Positions 49,206-61,864 of a stretch of 64,000 nt of DNA are shown here, piece after piece. The translations under genes were made by a program, and so were the position numbers. The number at the start of each line of letters is the position of its first letter. The stretch's first letter is position 1. Source of the stretch: Zonotrichia leucophrys gambelii (taxonomy: Eukaryota; Chordata; Aves; Passeriformes; Passerellidae); NCBI RefSeq assembly GCF_028769735.1, contig NC_088169.1, positions 46,343,229 to 46,407,228 of the forward strand, in the 5' to 3' direction. A model generated the notes under the pieces. It saw nothing but the letters and a program-made list of their open reading frames with translations. It was not told where the DNA came from and ran no database searches.

Positions 49206-49730
49206 TGGTGTAATTTAGTTTATGAGATATCTAAACAACACACAGCCATTTGCTCATTCTGCTCCCAACACTGGGATGAGGAAGAGAATCAGAAAACAAC
49301 AGAATTTTTTTGGTGGAAATAAGGGCTGTTTAGCAGAATAGAAAATAAAGGGTAAATAATAATAATAGTTATTGTTAAATTATAATATACAAATCAAGTG
49401 TTGTACAATGCCATTTCTCAAGACCTGCTGACTGATCTCCAGATGATTCTCAAACAGTGGCCCCCAGAGATGTCTCCCACTAGTTCAAGTACTGAATATG
49501 ATGTCATATGGTTTGGAATATTCTTTTGGTCAGCTAGGGTCAGTTGTCCTGGCTGTATCTCTTCCTATCTTCTTGTAGTCCCAAGCCTCCTTGCTAGCAG
49601 AGCAGGATGTGGAGCTGACAAGTCCTTGACCACTGCTTGGCAACAACTGAAATATCAACATTACTCTCAATCTAAATTTGTACCAGCCTCAGGGAATAAA
49701 GTTAACTCTTATCCCAGCTCAACAAGGGCA
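49206..49730 (-). mobile_element. Nearly complete solo LTR, copy B
   Basis: Read on the minus strand it starts TGCCCTTGTTGAGCTGGGAT and AGTTAACTTTATTCC. It continues through GGGACTACAAGAAGATAGGA, CAGGACAACTGACCC, AATATTCCAAACCATATGAC and CACTTGATTTGTATATTAT. It closes with GGCTGTGTGTTGTTTAG and ATTACACCA. This order and the TG...CA borders fit an abundant avian LTR of about 525 bases that I know by its AGCTGGGATAGAGTTAA start and its closing box before CA. The TATA motif after the CATATGAC block is mutated. No internal retroviral sequence follows and no target duplication is visible. Directly after its 3' end, beyond nine purine-rich bases, lies the tRNA-Lys-like sequence. The 133-codon plus-strand ORF (49398-49799) is antisense to this LTR. 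Confidence 0.82.
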
Positions 49731-52424
49731 AAAGTAGAAGGAGAATGTCACATACTTTTTTCACACTGTGCAAAAAAAAAGCTCCTACTGACTCCATGAA
49801 AGTGAGCTTTGGTAATAGTAGCAGAATAGAGCACAGTTTTAACACAGCAGGATGACCTGGAAGACTGCAAGGCTGGAACCTGAGAGGCAGTTCAGGAGCA
49901 CATTTAAAGTCAGACTCCTTTTTCTTATGCATTTTCTTCTGTGCCCTAACCACATCCTTGCAAAGACTTGGAAACTTAAAAACTTTGTTAAAAGCAGCCA
50001 TAATTCCCTTATTCTTCCCTGCCCTCCTCAAAAAACCCAACCCAAAAGTCAGGACTCAGGAGGCAAACTACATAAAACAAAAGGGTCTTATGCATGTGCA
50101 AGTCCTTGTCCTACTCAAGTAGAACAGGATGTCATGACTCATTTCAGTTTAGCTAAAGTTTCACCAAGGATTGCTCCCACAGGTAGGTGTAATGTCTCTG
50201 AACTCCCTAAGAAGCTGCCAAACGCAGCTTACCCCATCTGAAGGTGCTATGCAAACTTAGAACAGCACAGATGGGTCTAGTAGGAAAACTGGTGTTTGTA
50301 CTGAAATTACTTGTGTGAGAAGAAAGCTGCTGAGCTGAACTAGATAACAAGGATGTGTTTTTCTTTCTTTGCAGAATATCCGTTTTACAATTTGATTTTT
50401 TTCAATGTTTTCTGATTGCACAGTCTTCTAAAGATTAAGCCCACTCAGTTTAATGCAATTAAAGTAGACACTTTAAAGACCCTTGATAATTCTGATCTTT
50501 TAATTGCTCTTACAACAGTGTTTTAGACCTTTGCCTTTTAAAGGTTTTTTGAATAAGATCAGAGCTAAGTTGTACCAAAATGTCATGGAACAGCTGGCAT
50601 CCTGAGGTTGCAGATGACTGGAACTAAGGATCATCACAGATACAATAAATGCCATTCTCCCATTAAAAATCACATTGTTAAGATTTTATAATGCCAAATT
50701 GCAGAACACCATTACATTTGAACAGGCAAAGTTTAATTGTTGGACCAATTTTTTTTCTTTTCATAGGCCGTGTCATGCCACTGTTCTTAAAATAAAAAGC
50801 CTTCTGCTGTGTATTGTAGATGATATTTTTAAAATCCAAGCAATTACATCTTTCCAGAATGATACTGAAAAAATAACTTTTTTTTATGGATAATTGAGAT
50901 AATTGCAAATTCGGAAGGGGATGTAGAGTTACTCCAAATTCCTTTAGAAATATGAATACAATCACATCTTTTGAACATTATTGAGAGGAAATTTCCAGGT
51001 TTCTTCTGTATTACCTCTTAAAAGAATCTCTCAGTTTTATGAGTCTGAGGTCAAAAGTGGGCAAAGTTCTGATGAGTCCCGACTACTGTTAAGTAAGCCA
51101 AGGAACAGAGACCTCAACACACCAGAGAAATGCAGAAAATATGATTCTTTTAGCCATCAGACAAAGACAGACAATAATTTTTAACTGTGTTTATACCAGA
51201 TCTTTTTTAAGTTGCAGTATTTTCATATGTTCACAGATCTCAAAAAGTTTTCCTTCCAGCATAAATTCTCCATGATTCAATATTTAATCTTAGGACTTTT
51301 TCCCTTCCTCCCTTCCTTCCATGGAAAGTTATGAAGTAAATAAAAACCAACCAACCAAACAAACAAAAAAGAAAAAAAAAAACACAAATCAAAGCAAAAC
51401 CAGAAATAACAAAATATATTTTTTTCTTTAAAAATGACTAAATGCAATAGTAATAGAATTATTTTCTTCATATTTATGGATCTTTTTCACATGCTAAAAA
51501 ATTTTCTATTTTCGATGAATGTTGTGGATTCATTTGACATAAAGTTTCATAACTTCATGCTTTGAAGGTTGATAAAATATTGTAGTATTGGCATCAAACA
51601 TATTTCACTTTTAAGTTGGCATTTTGAAGGACAATTTTCTACACCATTTTAGTCGACCTTTATGATACCAATATCATAAAGTCATTCCAGACAACAGGTA
51701 ATTGTAGCAGTATATGGTATGAAAAGAAAAACTGAGTTATCTCAAAGAGAAAGAAATAAAGAAGAAAATCTTTCTGATCTTCTGTCAACTCTTTAAACTA
51801 AGGTTATAACTTCCTTGCAGACCATCACGTACAGAGCTGTCTGTGTCAGTTTTTATAGATTCTTCTGATAGACTGTGCAGCGATTGACCCAAACCTTGTT
51901 CCCATTCAGTTTTTGTTAAAACTAAAATCACTTGTGAGACAAGTTCTTTTTATAATCTTGAAAAATCTGGATCATAAATCATGTGGCAGCCAAAGGAAGA
52001 ACAAAAATTCTATAGCTTACAGCATAACACAATTTCAACACACAAATAATTTTTATCAGATTTAAAGAGTGAAACTGAGTCTACTTTGGGCAGTGTTTTT
52101 ACAAAAACTTGACGTTCTTTTTCCAAGTTATAATCATCTTACAAAGTACTAACATGAAAGCACTTGAACATAGTTTGACACAATGAATGCTTGTAACATC
52201 ATGAAAAAATGTGCAAAGGCAACTCAAGGTGAAAAAGTATTGAAAAAAATTACATTACATCTGCTGAATTTCAAAGTTACAGCTACTGTCAAGAAACCAA
52301 GCAGGAAAGAATAGATAATACCATTAATTTTTCATGTAAAATAGCTTATGAAATAACTTTTCATCATGTACTTACTTGTCTGCTCTTGTGTATTAATTTT
52401 GCACTGAACTGGTGGAGTGCAATG
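49731..52424. other. Unique DNA, no gene seen
   Basis: About 2.7 kb. ORFs at 49852-50241 (plus, 129 codons) and 49702-50040 (minus, 112 codons) overlap one another and show no domain. An A-rich stretch with ACCA and AACA units lies at 51343-51400. Confidence 0.5.
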
Positions 52425-52975
52425 CACTAACTCATGGGATTTACAGGGAAATCTGCTGGAGGAGACATCCACCTGCAGTCCTTGGAGCACCCCATGCTGG
52501 ACACAGTGGATGGCCCATGGGAGGCTGTGACTTCATGAGAAGTCCATGTTGGAGCAGGTCTGGGAAGTCTGTGGCTCCATGAAGAGGGAAGCCCACACTG
52601 GAGCAGGTTTGCTGGCAGGACCTGTGACCTCCTGGGGCACCCATGATGGAGCAAAGCGCTCCAGAGGGACTGAGGCCCGTGGAAGGAACCCACGCTGGTG
52701 CAGGTGATCAAGGATTTTCTCCCGTGGGTGGGATGCTATGCTGGAGCAGGGGAGGAGTGTGGGGAGCAAGGAGTGGCACAGACAACCTGGAATAAACTGA
52801 CCTCGATCTCCATTCCCTGTTCCCCTGTGACATGTGGGGGAGAAGGATAGAAATTAGGGGTGAGGCTGAGCCCAGGAAGAAGGGAGAGACAGGGGAAAGG
52901 TGTTTTTAAGATTTGTGCTTATTTCTCATTATCCTACTCCAATTTGATTAGTAGTGAGTTAAATTATTTTTTATT
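52425..52975 (+). mobile_element. ERV LTR fragment (same family as 17345), with repeated U3
   Basis: GC-rich block homologous to the LTR at 17345: both share a stretch of GCCCATGGGA/CCCGTGGG phrases, then CATTATCCTACTC and GTTAAATTA. The U3-like part contains at least five spaced copies of a GCTGGAGCAGG-type phrase (near 52548, 52594, 52648, 52694 and 52740). Downstream are GAGGAGTGTGGGGAGCAAGG, CTCCATTCCCTGTTCCCCTG, GCCCAGGAAGAAGGGAGAGA and TTTCTCATTATCCTACTCC. It stops before the pyrimidine-rich U5 end that the 17345 copy keeps, so the 3' part is lost. Three minus-strand ORFs of 67-94 codons within it arise from the repeated GC-rich text and are not genes. Confidence 0.72.
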
Positions 52976-53092
52976 CACATGGAATGTTAGTACATAGCAT
53001 AGTTCACCTTCCCCTCTTCACGTAAACTTGTGCCTTGTTGAACAAGCATTCTTTGCAATCCTATGATACTGCTGAGACACTTGAAGTTTTAA

Positions 53093-53111
53093 TTTTTTTT
53101 TTTTTTTTTTT
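53093..53111. repeat. T homopolymer
   Basis: Nineteen consecutive T residues. No insertion body is recognisable on either side. Runs this long are often variable in length. Confidence 0.9.
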
Positions 53112-55908
53112 GCATTTTTCTCCAATGGAAACAGAGTCCTGACAGCATGGAATATTTCAAAGTAACTTTTGCAGATTTTTTCCCCTTTGAAGTAGTTTTA
53201 TATCTCAGTTGAAAAAATACTTACAAATTGTATAACAATAAAGCCTCTGTAGCCTTGCAGCTATAAGCAATTATAATCTACCCTGAAAATAGATGTACAA
53301 GAAAATCAAATTTGAATGTTCACATATAAGAAATGGGCTGTGTTTTTCTGAACATTTTTAAAATTCTGATTTTTTTCCAATAATAAAATAATTGTTAAAG
53401 TTTTTATTTCCAGCAGTTATTTTTACATAATGAAAATTACTTTTCAGATGAATTAGAGTATTTAATTTTCCCTATTTTTCTTTAATTGCAATAGGAGAAT
53501 GTTCTAGCATTTCAGAGGACCATTATTTATCATTACCACTTTATGATGAAGTGGAAATTTTCAGAGATGAGAAAAAATAAAGTATAAAAAAAGCCATAAC
53601 CCTAACTGTATGTGTTTTACTTTACATGAGACAAACTGGGGGGTTTTTTGGTTAATTTAGGTCATTGATCCATTCAAATTAATATTTTGATTCTGTCCCT
53701 GATTAGTAGAAAAATAAAAGAAGATTCTGATTCCCATATGTATGTTAGAATAATTTTACTCATCAAGACAAGGGGAAAAAATCTTTTTAAATCATGTTCA
53801 CTTTGGCTTATTCCAAAATTTTAGTTGTCATAGGTAGTGATCAACTGTTGGTGAGATTACAGCTCACTTTATTAGATTGAATTTCTATAAGGATATACCT
53901 TGTCCAAAATGTTTCTTAGACAGTGTCAGTAAGTGACTAAATGCAGCTGTCTTGCGTTTTGTAACTGTTAGAGGTAAATTTCCTCATACAGTATGCACAT
54001 ATATGACTCAGAGTATAAACACTACCTCAGACTAGTTTGGAACATGCACAGTTTGCATGCTGTGAATTTGCACTGCATTAGCACTAAATGCTATGCAGAG
54101 ATGTGAAATATGAAAGTATGAAAGATATAAACTACCAGATAGTCTCTGTTGCAGGCTTTAATCACAAACTGTTCCATTGTAGTAGGACAGAGACATCCAA
54201 TTTATAGAATGAACAGGAGAAGCTGCTGGAGCTTAATAATGCTGGATCTTCCTATGAAGTTTTGCTACTTTTTTGTCAACAGAAATGGTATTCTTAAATT
54301 ATGTAATTATTTGAAAGTTCCATTCTTAGAGGATTCTCTCACTGAAGAACCTATTTTAAAATTTTCTTCTGTGTCCTAATAAACAATTTTAATTGAATAA
54401 CTTGAATATGAATAATAAAGTATGTAATGTTGATCTAAAGACCTTGACAATATTTAAGTCTGTGGGATGCTCTTTTTGATTGTAAAACCTCAAAGATCAT
54501 AGGCCTAGCATGGTACAGCAGGTATGCCCAAGAGCAACAGCATTGACATGAAATCCCTCTCCACGATTTGCAGAACTGGACAAATAAACAAATCAAAATT
54601 ATATAACAAATTACTGCTTTTTAAAAAAATAACTCAAAAATATTGTTTGAAGAGTGCCTCTGCTAATGGGTGGTCTCAGTAATGGTTAGAATGTGGCCTA
54701 AAATCTCACTCCATATTCCTATTTTGTCAACTTTAATGATTGTACATAATATTCAGAAAGTTCAAACAGATTTTTGCATTCTCAAGATATATTTTTAATC
54801 TTAGCAGTAATGAGGTACCTATGCTTGACATATGGTAAGCATCTGATGGTAATAGATTTTGCTCAAAAACACAGCATGCTAGTCCATTTACTTAAACTAG
54901 AGTGCTGCAAGGGCTGGGAAACTGGAATAGAGATTAGTTTTGTGCATTAGCAGACAGTCTGTGAGAGGATTTGTTGTTATTATTTTCCAAAGACAAGGTG
55001 CTCTAGAAGACCTAAAGCCACCATAATGGAATGTGTTCCGAGTATAATAGAAAATCTGAGTCTAGAGTACTTTGATGTTTGTTTACTTTCATTTCCCCGA
55101 ATGATGCTTCACATGGCAAATTGGTATTAATATTTTCTGACTTAACACTACTTCTACATCCTGATTTTAAACATCTGATGCAAGTTTATTTTCATTTCAT
55201 TTAGTAGCCCCAGGACAAACTGGAATCTTGCTGCTGCTTATAAAGAGAGAAAGAGAAGAGAACCTGTCCAACAGACTAATGCTAATATGCTATGAAATCC
55301 ATAGACACTCTTGCTCCCTGAGGAATAGGTGTGGAGTTAGTATCATGTTGCTGAAATCCTTTTTCTTGAATAAAATTGACAGATATGGTTTGAGCATTAA
55401 AAGACATTGGAAATGGACCGAGGCAATATGAGACTTGCTGACACTAAGGATGTCTTTTTTGGGTAGGTCTGAGTAGTGCAGTAAAAATAAATGAATAAAG
55501 GACAAGCAGTATTCTCAACTAAAAAATCATTTCCTTCAGAATTTGTCTCCTACCTGCTATTAATTTGCTTCATAAAATTTCCATGTATATCATCTGGAAG
55601 ACTTTTTCTTTGGCTCTAATTTGACTCTAAAAACAACATATTTTGTTCTCTATGTTCTCTCCTCACCCATCTTGAGCAAAAACACTTTGAGCAAAATCAC
55701 TTTGTGACTCCATCACTCTTGAGAGAAAAATCACATCTTGAGTAAAAGTTTTGTGTAAAATCTGATCCTGTAGATTCTGCCATCCTTTTGGAATCAGTAT
55801 TCCACCTAAGTTTTATTTTTCAGTAATTGCCATTTAACTATTCTTTTTAATTTTAGGGGAAATTTAATTTCTTGTCTCAGAAACTGAAGGCTTTGGTAGT
55901 TCAGCATA

Positions 55909-55945
55909 ATTCACAGAATTCACAGACTGTCTGCAGACTGTCTGC
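55909..55945. repeat. Two adjoining perfect tandem duplications (9 bp and 11 bp)
   Basis: ATTCACAGA occurs twice with a 9-base period (55909-55926), and AGACTGTCTGC then occurs twice with an 11-base period (55924-55945). The two share three bases. This suggests one complex replication event or repeated slippage at the same spot. Confidence 0.8.
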
Positions 55946-56290
55946 GAACACTCTGTTAGCCTTTATTCAATCCTTTCAGACTAGTCTATTTGACTTCTTA
56001 TGTTTTCTTTTTCTGGGGACCTAAAATTCCCTTTCCATGCAAAAAAAAAAGAATGTTGACCTATTTTAAAGGCCGTCCATTTTGTTGTATTGCAAATAAA
56101 GAAAATTATAACACCTTGAGCATAGGTAAGGCAATCCACACTGTGGAGTTACTGAGAGGATCAGTAACTAGTAACTAGCTAGAAGTGTTTGGTTTAATTT
56201 GGAGTGGATACTAGGACAGCATTGTCTCTTATTTGGAAAAAGTAGCACTGAGAGCTCTGGTGAAGACATCCTCTTCATGTTGCTGAAAGA

Positions 56291-56330
56291 GCTCCAATTC
56301 AAAGCCAGACCAGAGGGCTCCAATTCAAAG
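56291..56330. repeat. 14-bp direct repeat, 26-base period
   Basis: GCTCCAATTCAAAG occurs at 56291-56304 and 56317-56330. Both copies lie inside the same chance ORF. Confidence 0.75.
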
Positions 56331-58622
56331 CATTTGGTGCATCAGTTTTGGCTTCACCACCTTGTGCTATGCACCCAGACTTGATAATTCTCTTCATATC
56401 GATCATGTAAATCATTGGCATAGGCATGGACATAAATATGAGATGCTTGATCTGGTCTGGTTTTGTTCTAACACAATTCCCAGCACACCTAGTCATGACA
56501 GGATGCAGCAGCTGCAGGTAGTACGGGAGAAAGTGCTGAAAGGATCTCTGTAAATGTGCAAGAAGGTTTTCTCGGGATTATTCCTACATCTGTCAAAGGA
56601 CATATGATTGTAATATTTGTAGAACTTGCAAAAGGCCTCCCAAATGGACACTGGATAGGAATCTAGCGACTTCCATGGAAAACTTTAACTTCAGGATACA
56701 GAGTCTTTCTGAATCTGTATGGAATTTAGCAGTCTTCTGATATGTTTGCTATTTCCATCATGTCACTCTACCACTTTTTAAATAGTAGCTTTGCTGAGAA
56801 AAAGGTTGCTCCACTTACTTATTAGGTAGAAGATGGTAGCTACAATTGCTTAGGAATTTCATATTAGCAAACATAGAAGAGGTCAGTGCTGTAAATTGAG
56901 ACTACAGCCCCTAATCCCCTTCTGGATTTAAATTATAGCTTATTTCTTAATTTTAAAAGGGAGTTTGTTGTTGTTGTTTTGTGTTTGTTTCTGTTTTCTT
57001 GTTGGCTTGTTTTGCCAGAAATGGTGGCACTCAATACCTTTTACACAATGATTGGTTTTATATTGCTGGAGCTGAAATACTAATCCAGAAACTGAGAGAA
57101 AGAGAGGAGAAGGAGCAAAATTTGAGTTCTCAAAGAAAATGGGCCACTCATTGAGCTTCAATGAATCTTCAATTCAACAGTTCAATCAAAGCTACTGGAA
57201 GTGTAAGGACAAGGCAGGTAGTTGGATGTGTACATGGCAGATGCAGCAGAGAATGAAGGGGAAACTGAGCCTAGGCACTACATATGGGTATTTTATTGTG
57301 TAAAACCTGTACAGCATTATCACCACTAGAAGTGCAATTGCTTGTACCTGTTATTGGCAGGTATCAGGAATTTTTAAAACTGCTGTGAGAAAAGAGCTAA
57401 AGAATATTTATTTAGACTTGTGATATGCTGAATTCAATACTGTGCTCTTGCATATGCTGAGAACTAGAGCCCTAGAGAGCTCCCTTCATTTTTCACATGC
57501 TTGAATATCTAAGATGTTTCAAGAATATGATGATCCAGGACAACAGAATAACACAAATGCCACTTAAACTTGCTGCTGTATCTCAACAGAAGCCACTGTA
57601 TTGGGTATTTACTTACTGTTGTAGTAACTGTCATTGGAAGAAAAAATATTAGTAGTTAGAACTGAATATCACTTAAGATCCTACATGAAATAGAAGATTG
57701 AATATCTGATTTTTACATCATGGATGTAAATAGTAAATACCATTTAAATTACACAAGAGATTGCATTACCAAAATGACTAGAAAATTAAATGATATCTAA
57801 ATGTTCCTCTTATTTAATTATGCTTCATAGACCTTCACAACAAGCTTGGTTTTGTGGAGAGACTTCATGTTTAGATTTTATGCTACAGAAATTGTAATAC
57901 ACTTTAGGTTAAATTTAAAATATTTTCCAAAAATAGAAGTAAAAATAGAAGAATTGTGTGACATGAATATGTTTGTACAAAAGAAACTGCTTTTACAAAC
58001 AGGTTTAAATTAGTTGTGTGACCAAAGCTAGACTAGAGTTTCACATCTACATAAGTGTTTTTGGAAAAGGTAATACCACTATTATTACTTTTCTCAGCAG
58101 ATCACCTTTTTCTGTATTTTTTGCAAACAAAATTCCCTTAAAATTCCTTGTATTTTTGAAGATGAAATATGTCACATGATGCCTCTTGCTCTTTCCCTCT
58201 CAAAACATAGGGCTGTTGTTTAGGTGCTACAAGAAGCTGCTCTAATTATTGTCTACAAGTGTACCATTAGCCTGGGAACAGCTAACTGCCTTTAATTGCT
58301 GGAAACAGCTGGGTAATTAATGCTACCCAATTAGTATAAACACTTTATAATCTTCTTTGAATCCTCCTGTGACCCTCTTGGGTAACATACCTCACAATTT
58401 GAAAACAGAACTAGAGGAGAAGTTGTGAAATCTACTATTAAAGGCAGAAAATTTAATTTCTGGCTAACTGAAAATTATACATCCTTCATCATAGTCACTC
58501 CCAGTGCTTATTATTATGATTATTTATATAGCTATACTTATCATCCATTGTGTCATGTTTGTACATTGGTGAGAACAAGTAGCTTGAGTCCAAAAATGCT
58601 CAGAATATAAGACTTTGATTAC

Positions 58623-58654
58623 AGTCCATAAATCCAGTGATTAGTCCATAAATC
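58623..58654. repeat. 12-bp direct repeat
   Basis: AGTCCATAAATC occurs at 58623-58634 and 58643-58654, an 8-base gap apart. Confidence 0.75.
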
Positions 58655-60761
58655 TGTGTGCCTCTTTGTAGCAAATCCCTGTGGAGATATCTCCAGAAGA
58701 AATATAGTTCAGGCTGGCTGCAGGAGGAAAGGGAACTTTATGAAGACTGCATGGCATGGGGAAGACTTGAGGAAAACATTGTGGGATTTTTTTTACTGTG
58801 AAGGAAAGGAACAAATAAAATACAACACTTTCCATAAAGTTAGGATTTACTTTGTAGATTAGATTCCTATTGATCCTCTCCCAACTTTTCCTCGGGGTCG
58901 TCTGCACTGGATAGTACAGTAACAGAGAAAAGTTATCTAAGTTTTTTGAAAATAATGCAAGAGTAGATCAAGCTGTGATAACCCAAGAAACTGCCCAAAA
59001 TGTTTCTTTCCTGAGACTAGCTCATGCAAAACTAAATTGGTTGTAGCTGAAATACTCTGTAGTCTGAGCTCTCTGAATATTTGGACCACACAGTTATGTG
59101 CTCATGGCCAAAACACTGAAACAGAAATCAGAAAAATTGTCTTTTCCTGTATGATTTATGCTCCTTCAAAAACATAAGGAAAACACTAAATGCTTCACTG
59201 AAGTTCAGTCTAGTATTTGCTAGTGATAACAATGTCTGTACATAAATATCTGAAAATAATTTTGTTACTCAAGGACTCTTTATATCTAGTCAAATACTGG
59301 TATGTTTCTTTGTATATGTCCAATGGGATGAAGCACACAGAAAGACTGCACTGGTAGGTGAGAATTAAAGTGATTTAAGTCTTGTTTGAGGGTTACATTT
59401 TAGAATGAAATTCACAATAACTCCTTAAAAAGAAAGCTAGGAAGAAAACCTAACTTCCATATTCAAGAACTGGTTAGACTACTACTGACTCTTAGAATTC
59501 TTATTTTTTCAATGCAAAATTATGTTTGAAGAGGAAACTCTTAGTAGAAAACAAGAGGGGAATTTTCAGAGCCCACAAATTACAAAAAGCGTAGAAATAT
59601 AAACAGGATGTGCTGACTTTCAGTTTTGTTGGTTGGGTTTTTAAATACATTCCTCTGAAATTCCAATCATCTGTGTAATACACACTTGAGAACAAAATAT
59701 CTGTGCATTGTGTCAAGTTTATTTCTAAAATCTTTTGTTACCTTTTTTATAACCCGACAATACTGTCCAATAGCTTATTTCTTTTATCTTGATTTAAACT
59801 ACCTTGTCCTGTAAATCCTAGCCTATATTAGGTGAAAGACTTAAAAATACAAACACATAAAATGTTCAGAGACAACCATAAAAAAACTGCATTAATTTGT
59901 CAAGAATGTTTTACCTCACAAATCATGCACTCAGTTTGTGAAAAAACAATAATTTTAACATGTAATTTAAGTACTGAAGCAGAAAAGTAAAACCAAGGAA
60001 AAGATAAATTGTGCCTTGAACAATTAACAAAGCAGACGAAGTGGCAGAAAGCACTTTAACAGTATAAATAGGTCTATTGAGTAACAGACAGATATAAAGT
60101 AGTTGTTTACAAATCTGTAAATTTTACTGTGCTGTAGTTTTCAACAGTGTGAACAGGTAAGATTTATGAGCAGTCCTAATTTATTAGACTAACAAGAGTT
60201 TTCTGTAATGATATCCTAAGCCAACACAAAGAATAAAGTTATGTGAATCTACTAACTGCAACACCAATTATCAAAAAAATTTAGCAATAAAAAGAATAGC
60301 AACCAGCTTTCCAAAATTTTCTAAACATAGTTATTTTTTCTCACATGTAGAATATACCATACAAAAAATTTTTGTGACTCAAAACAAGTTCTTTACTACT
60401 GTGAAATTTAAAATGACCAACATCATCTCTGAATTTCATTTCTTCAGTTTTTGTTGGAACAAAAAATACTAAAAGGATTGCTCTTGGCTGAATTTACTAA
60501 AAGTTAAGTTACTCATTGTTTCATGTCACTGCTTTCCATTATACAAGAACAAATATTGTGATAAACGTGTGACATGTACTGAACCTTTGCAAACCTTTAA
60601 CATAATATTGTATATTTCCAATAAGACAGATCACGTTTTTCTGGATTGCAATGCCATTATACATTGCATGCTTTTGTCCTAAAGGGAACTTACCAATGAG
60701 GCATTTCTATCTTGATCGATAGGTGGAGAACAAATGCATAGAATTTACCGCAAGGGAAATT

Positions 60762-60793
60762 AAAAAAAAAAAAAAGAAAAGAAAAGAAAAAAA
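60762..60793. repeat. A-rich run with AAAAG units
   Basis: Fourteen A residues followed by GAAAA units. It resembles the tail of a retroposed plus-strand copy, but no body is recognised upstream, so it may be simple low-complexity sequence. Confidence 0.75.
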
Positions 60794-61464
60794 CCTTTGT
60801 GTTCAATAAATGAACATCTAAATTTTCCCTGCAAGCTCTGTTTTATTTTAATAACATTTTGGCCACAATAGTTTTAGTCAGCTAATATATTTTAACTCTA
60901 TTGAACAGGGATAGTAAGACATATATAAATATGATGATGATAATAATAATAAAAAATAAATACATAATCTTTCATTACAGCAATAAACTTGTTAATAGCC
61001 AAGACATCAATTTTCAGACATAGAGTCTAATCAACAAAAACAAATTACTGATACTTGGCTTAGTAAGAAATAAATTGTTTCCCTTGCTGTCTTAAAATGA
61101 CCATCTTTCACCTTCCTTCAAGCCATTCCTTGCCTATGTTTATCCTACTGTAATACTGTAGTACAGGGTATCCCATTCCTGGCTCTTTGAGATGTACAGG
61201 TAGGCCTAAACAGAGCAGAAAATTGAAAGGTACTAATATCTGGACACCGGATTAAGTTCTACATTTTCACTAATGACGATGGGAGCTTTAACATATAGAC
61301 CATCTGAGGAAAACACCAACATTTAGTTGTTTTAGTCTGTTCTAATTTGAATCTGAAATCCATCCTCTTTTTCTTCCTTTATTTTTTCCCATTTTCCAGA
61401 CCCTCTGTAGGAAATATGCGGGACTTACTGTTCCATTCTTTCCCTTGAAATGGAGAATCCGTCA

Positions 61465-61864
61465 CACAAGGAGAGGCTGAGAACTGGGACTGTTGAGGCT
61501 GAGAAGAAAAGGTTCAGGGCAGAGTTTATCAAAGTGTATAAACATCTGATGGGTGAAATAAAGATGATGCCATACTCATCTTAGTAGTATCCAGTAACAG
61601 GCAGTTACTCTCCTGTGAGGGGCAAGAGCCACAAATATAAAATAAATTCCACCTAAATGTAAAAAGCCTTTCTTTACTGTGAGAATGATTGAAAACTGGT
61701 ATAGATTTCACAGAGAGGTTATGGACTATCCATTATTAGAATTATCCAAATCCCAACTGGATATGGCCCAGGAGAAACCTGCTCTAGGTGACCTTGCTGT
61801 GAACAGAGGGACTGCACCAGACAACCTCCAAGGTCCCTTTGGACCTGAACTACCCTGTGATTGA
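61465..61864 (+). mobile_element. CR1 LINE, 3' end fragment
   Basis: About 400 bases in sense orientation: AAGGAGAGGCTGAGAACTGG, GTGTATAAACATCTGATGGG, AAATTCCACCTAAATGTAAA, TCTTTACTGTGAGAATGATT, CCAACTGGATATGGCCCAGG, CTGCTCTAGGTGACCTTGCT and an end reading CTACCCTGTGATTG. It covers the end of the ORF2 region, where no open frame survives, and the complete 3' UTR. It belongs to a different subfamily from the copy at 34785, as the UTR text differs. The short ORFs on both strands inside it are not genes. Confidence 0.9.

Larger units (their letters stand above)
52976..61464. other. AT-rich unique DNA, no gene seen
   Basis: About 8.5 kb without recognised genes or transposons. It has a T run (53093), small tandem duplications (55909-55945, 56291, 58623), a possible conserved-element-like stretch (58240-58345) and an A/AAAAG stretch (60762). 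ORFs are at most 88 codons and show no domain. Confidence 0.5.

Noticed and set aside
49398..49799. 133-codon plus-strand ORF
   Set aside because: Antisense to LTR copy B over most of its length.
49702..50241. Overlapping ORFs of 112 (minus) and 129 (plus) codons
   Set aside because: They overlap on opposite strands, one starts in the LTR edge, and neither shows motifs or unusual composition.
52427..52769. Three overlapping minus-strand ORFs rich in Pro and Ser
   Set aside because: They arise from the repeated GC-rich U3 of an LTR and are antisense to it.
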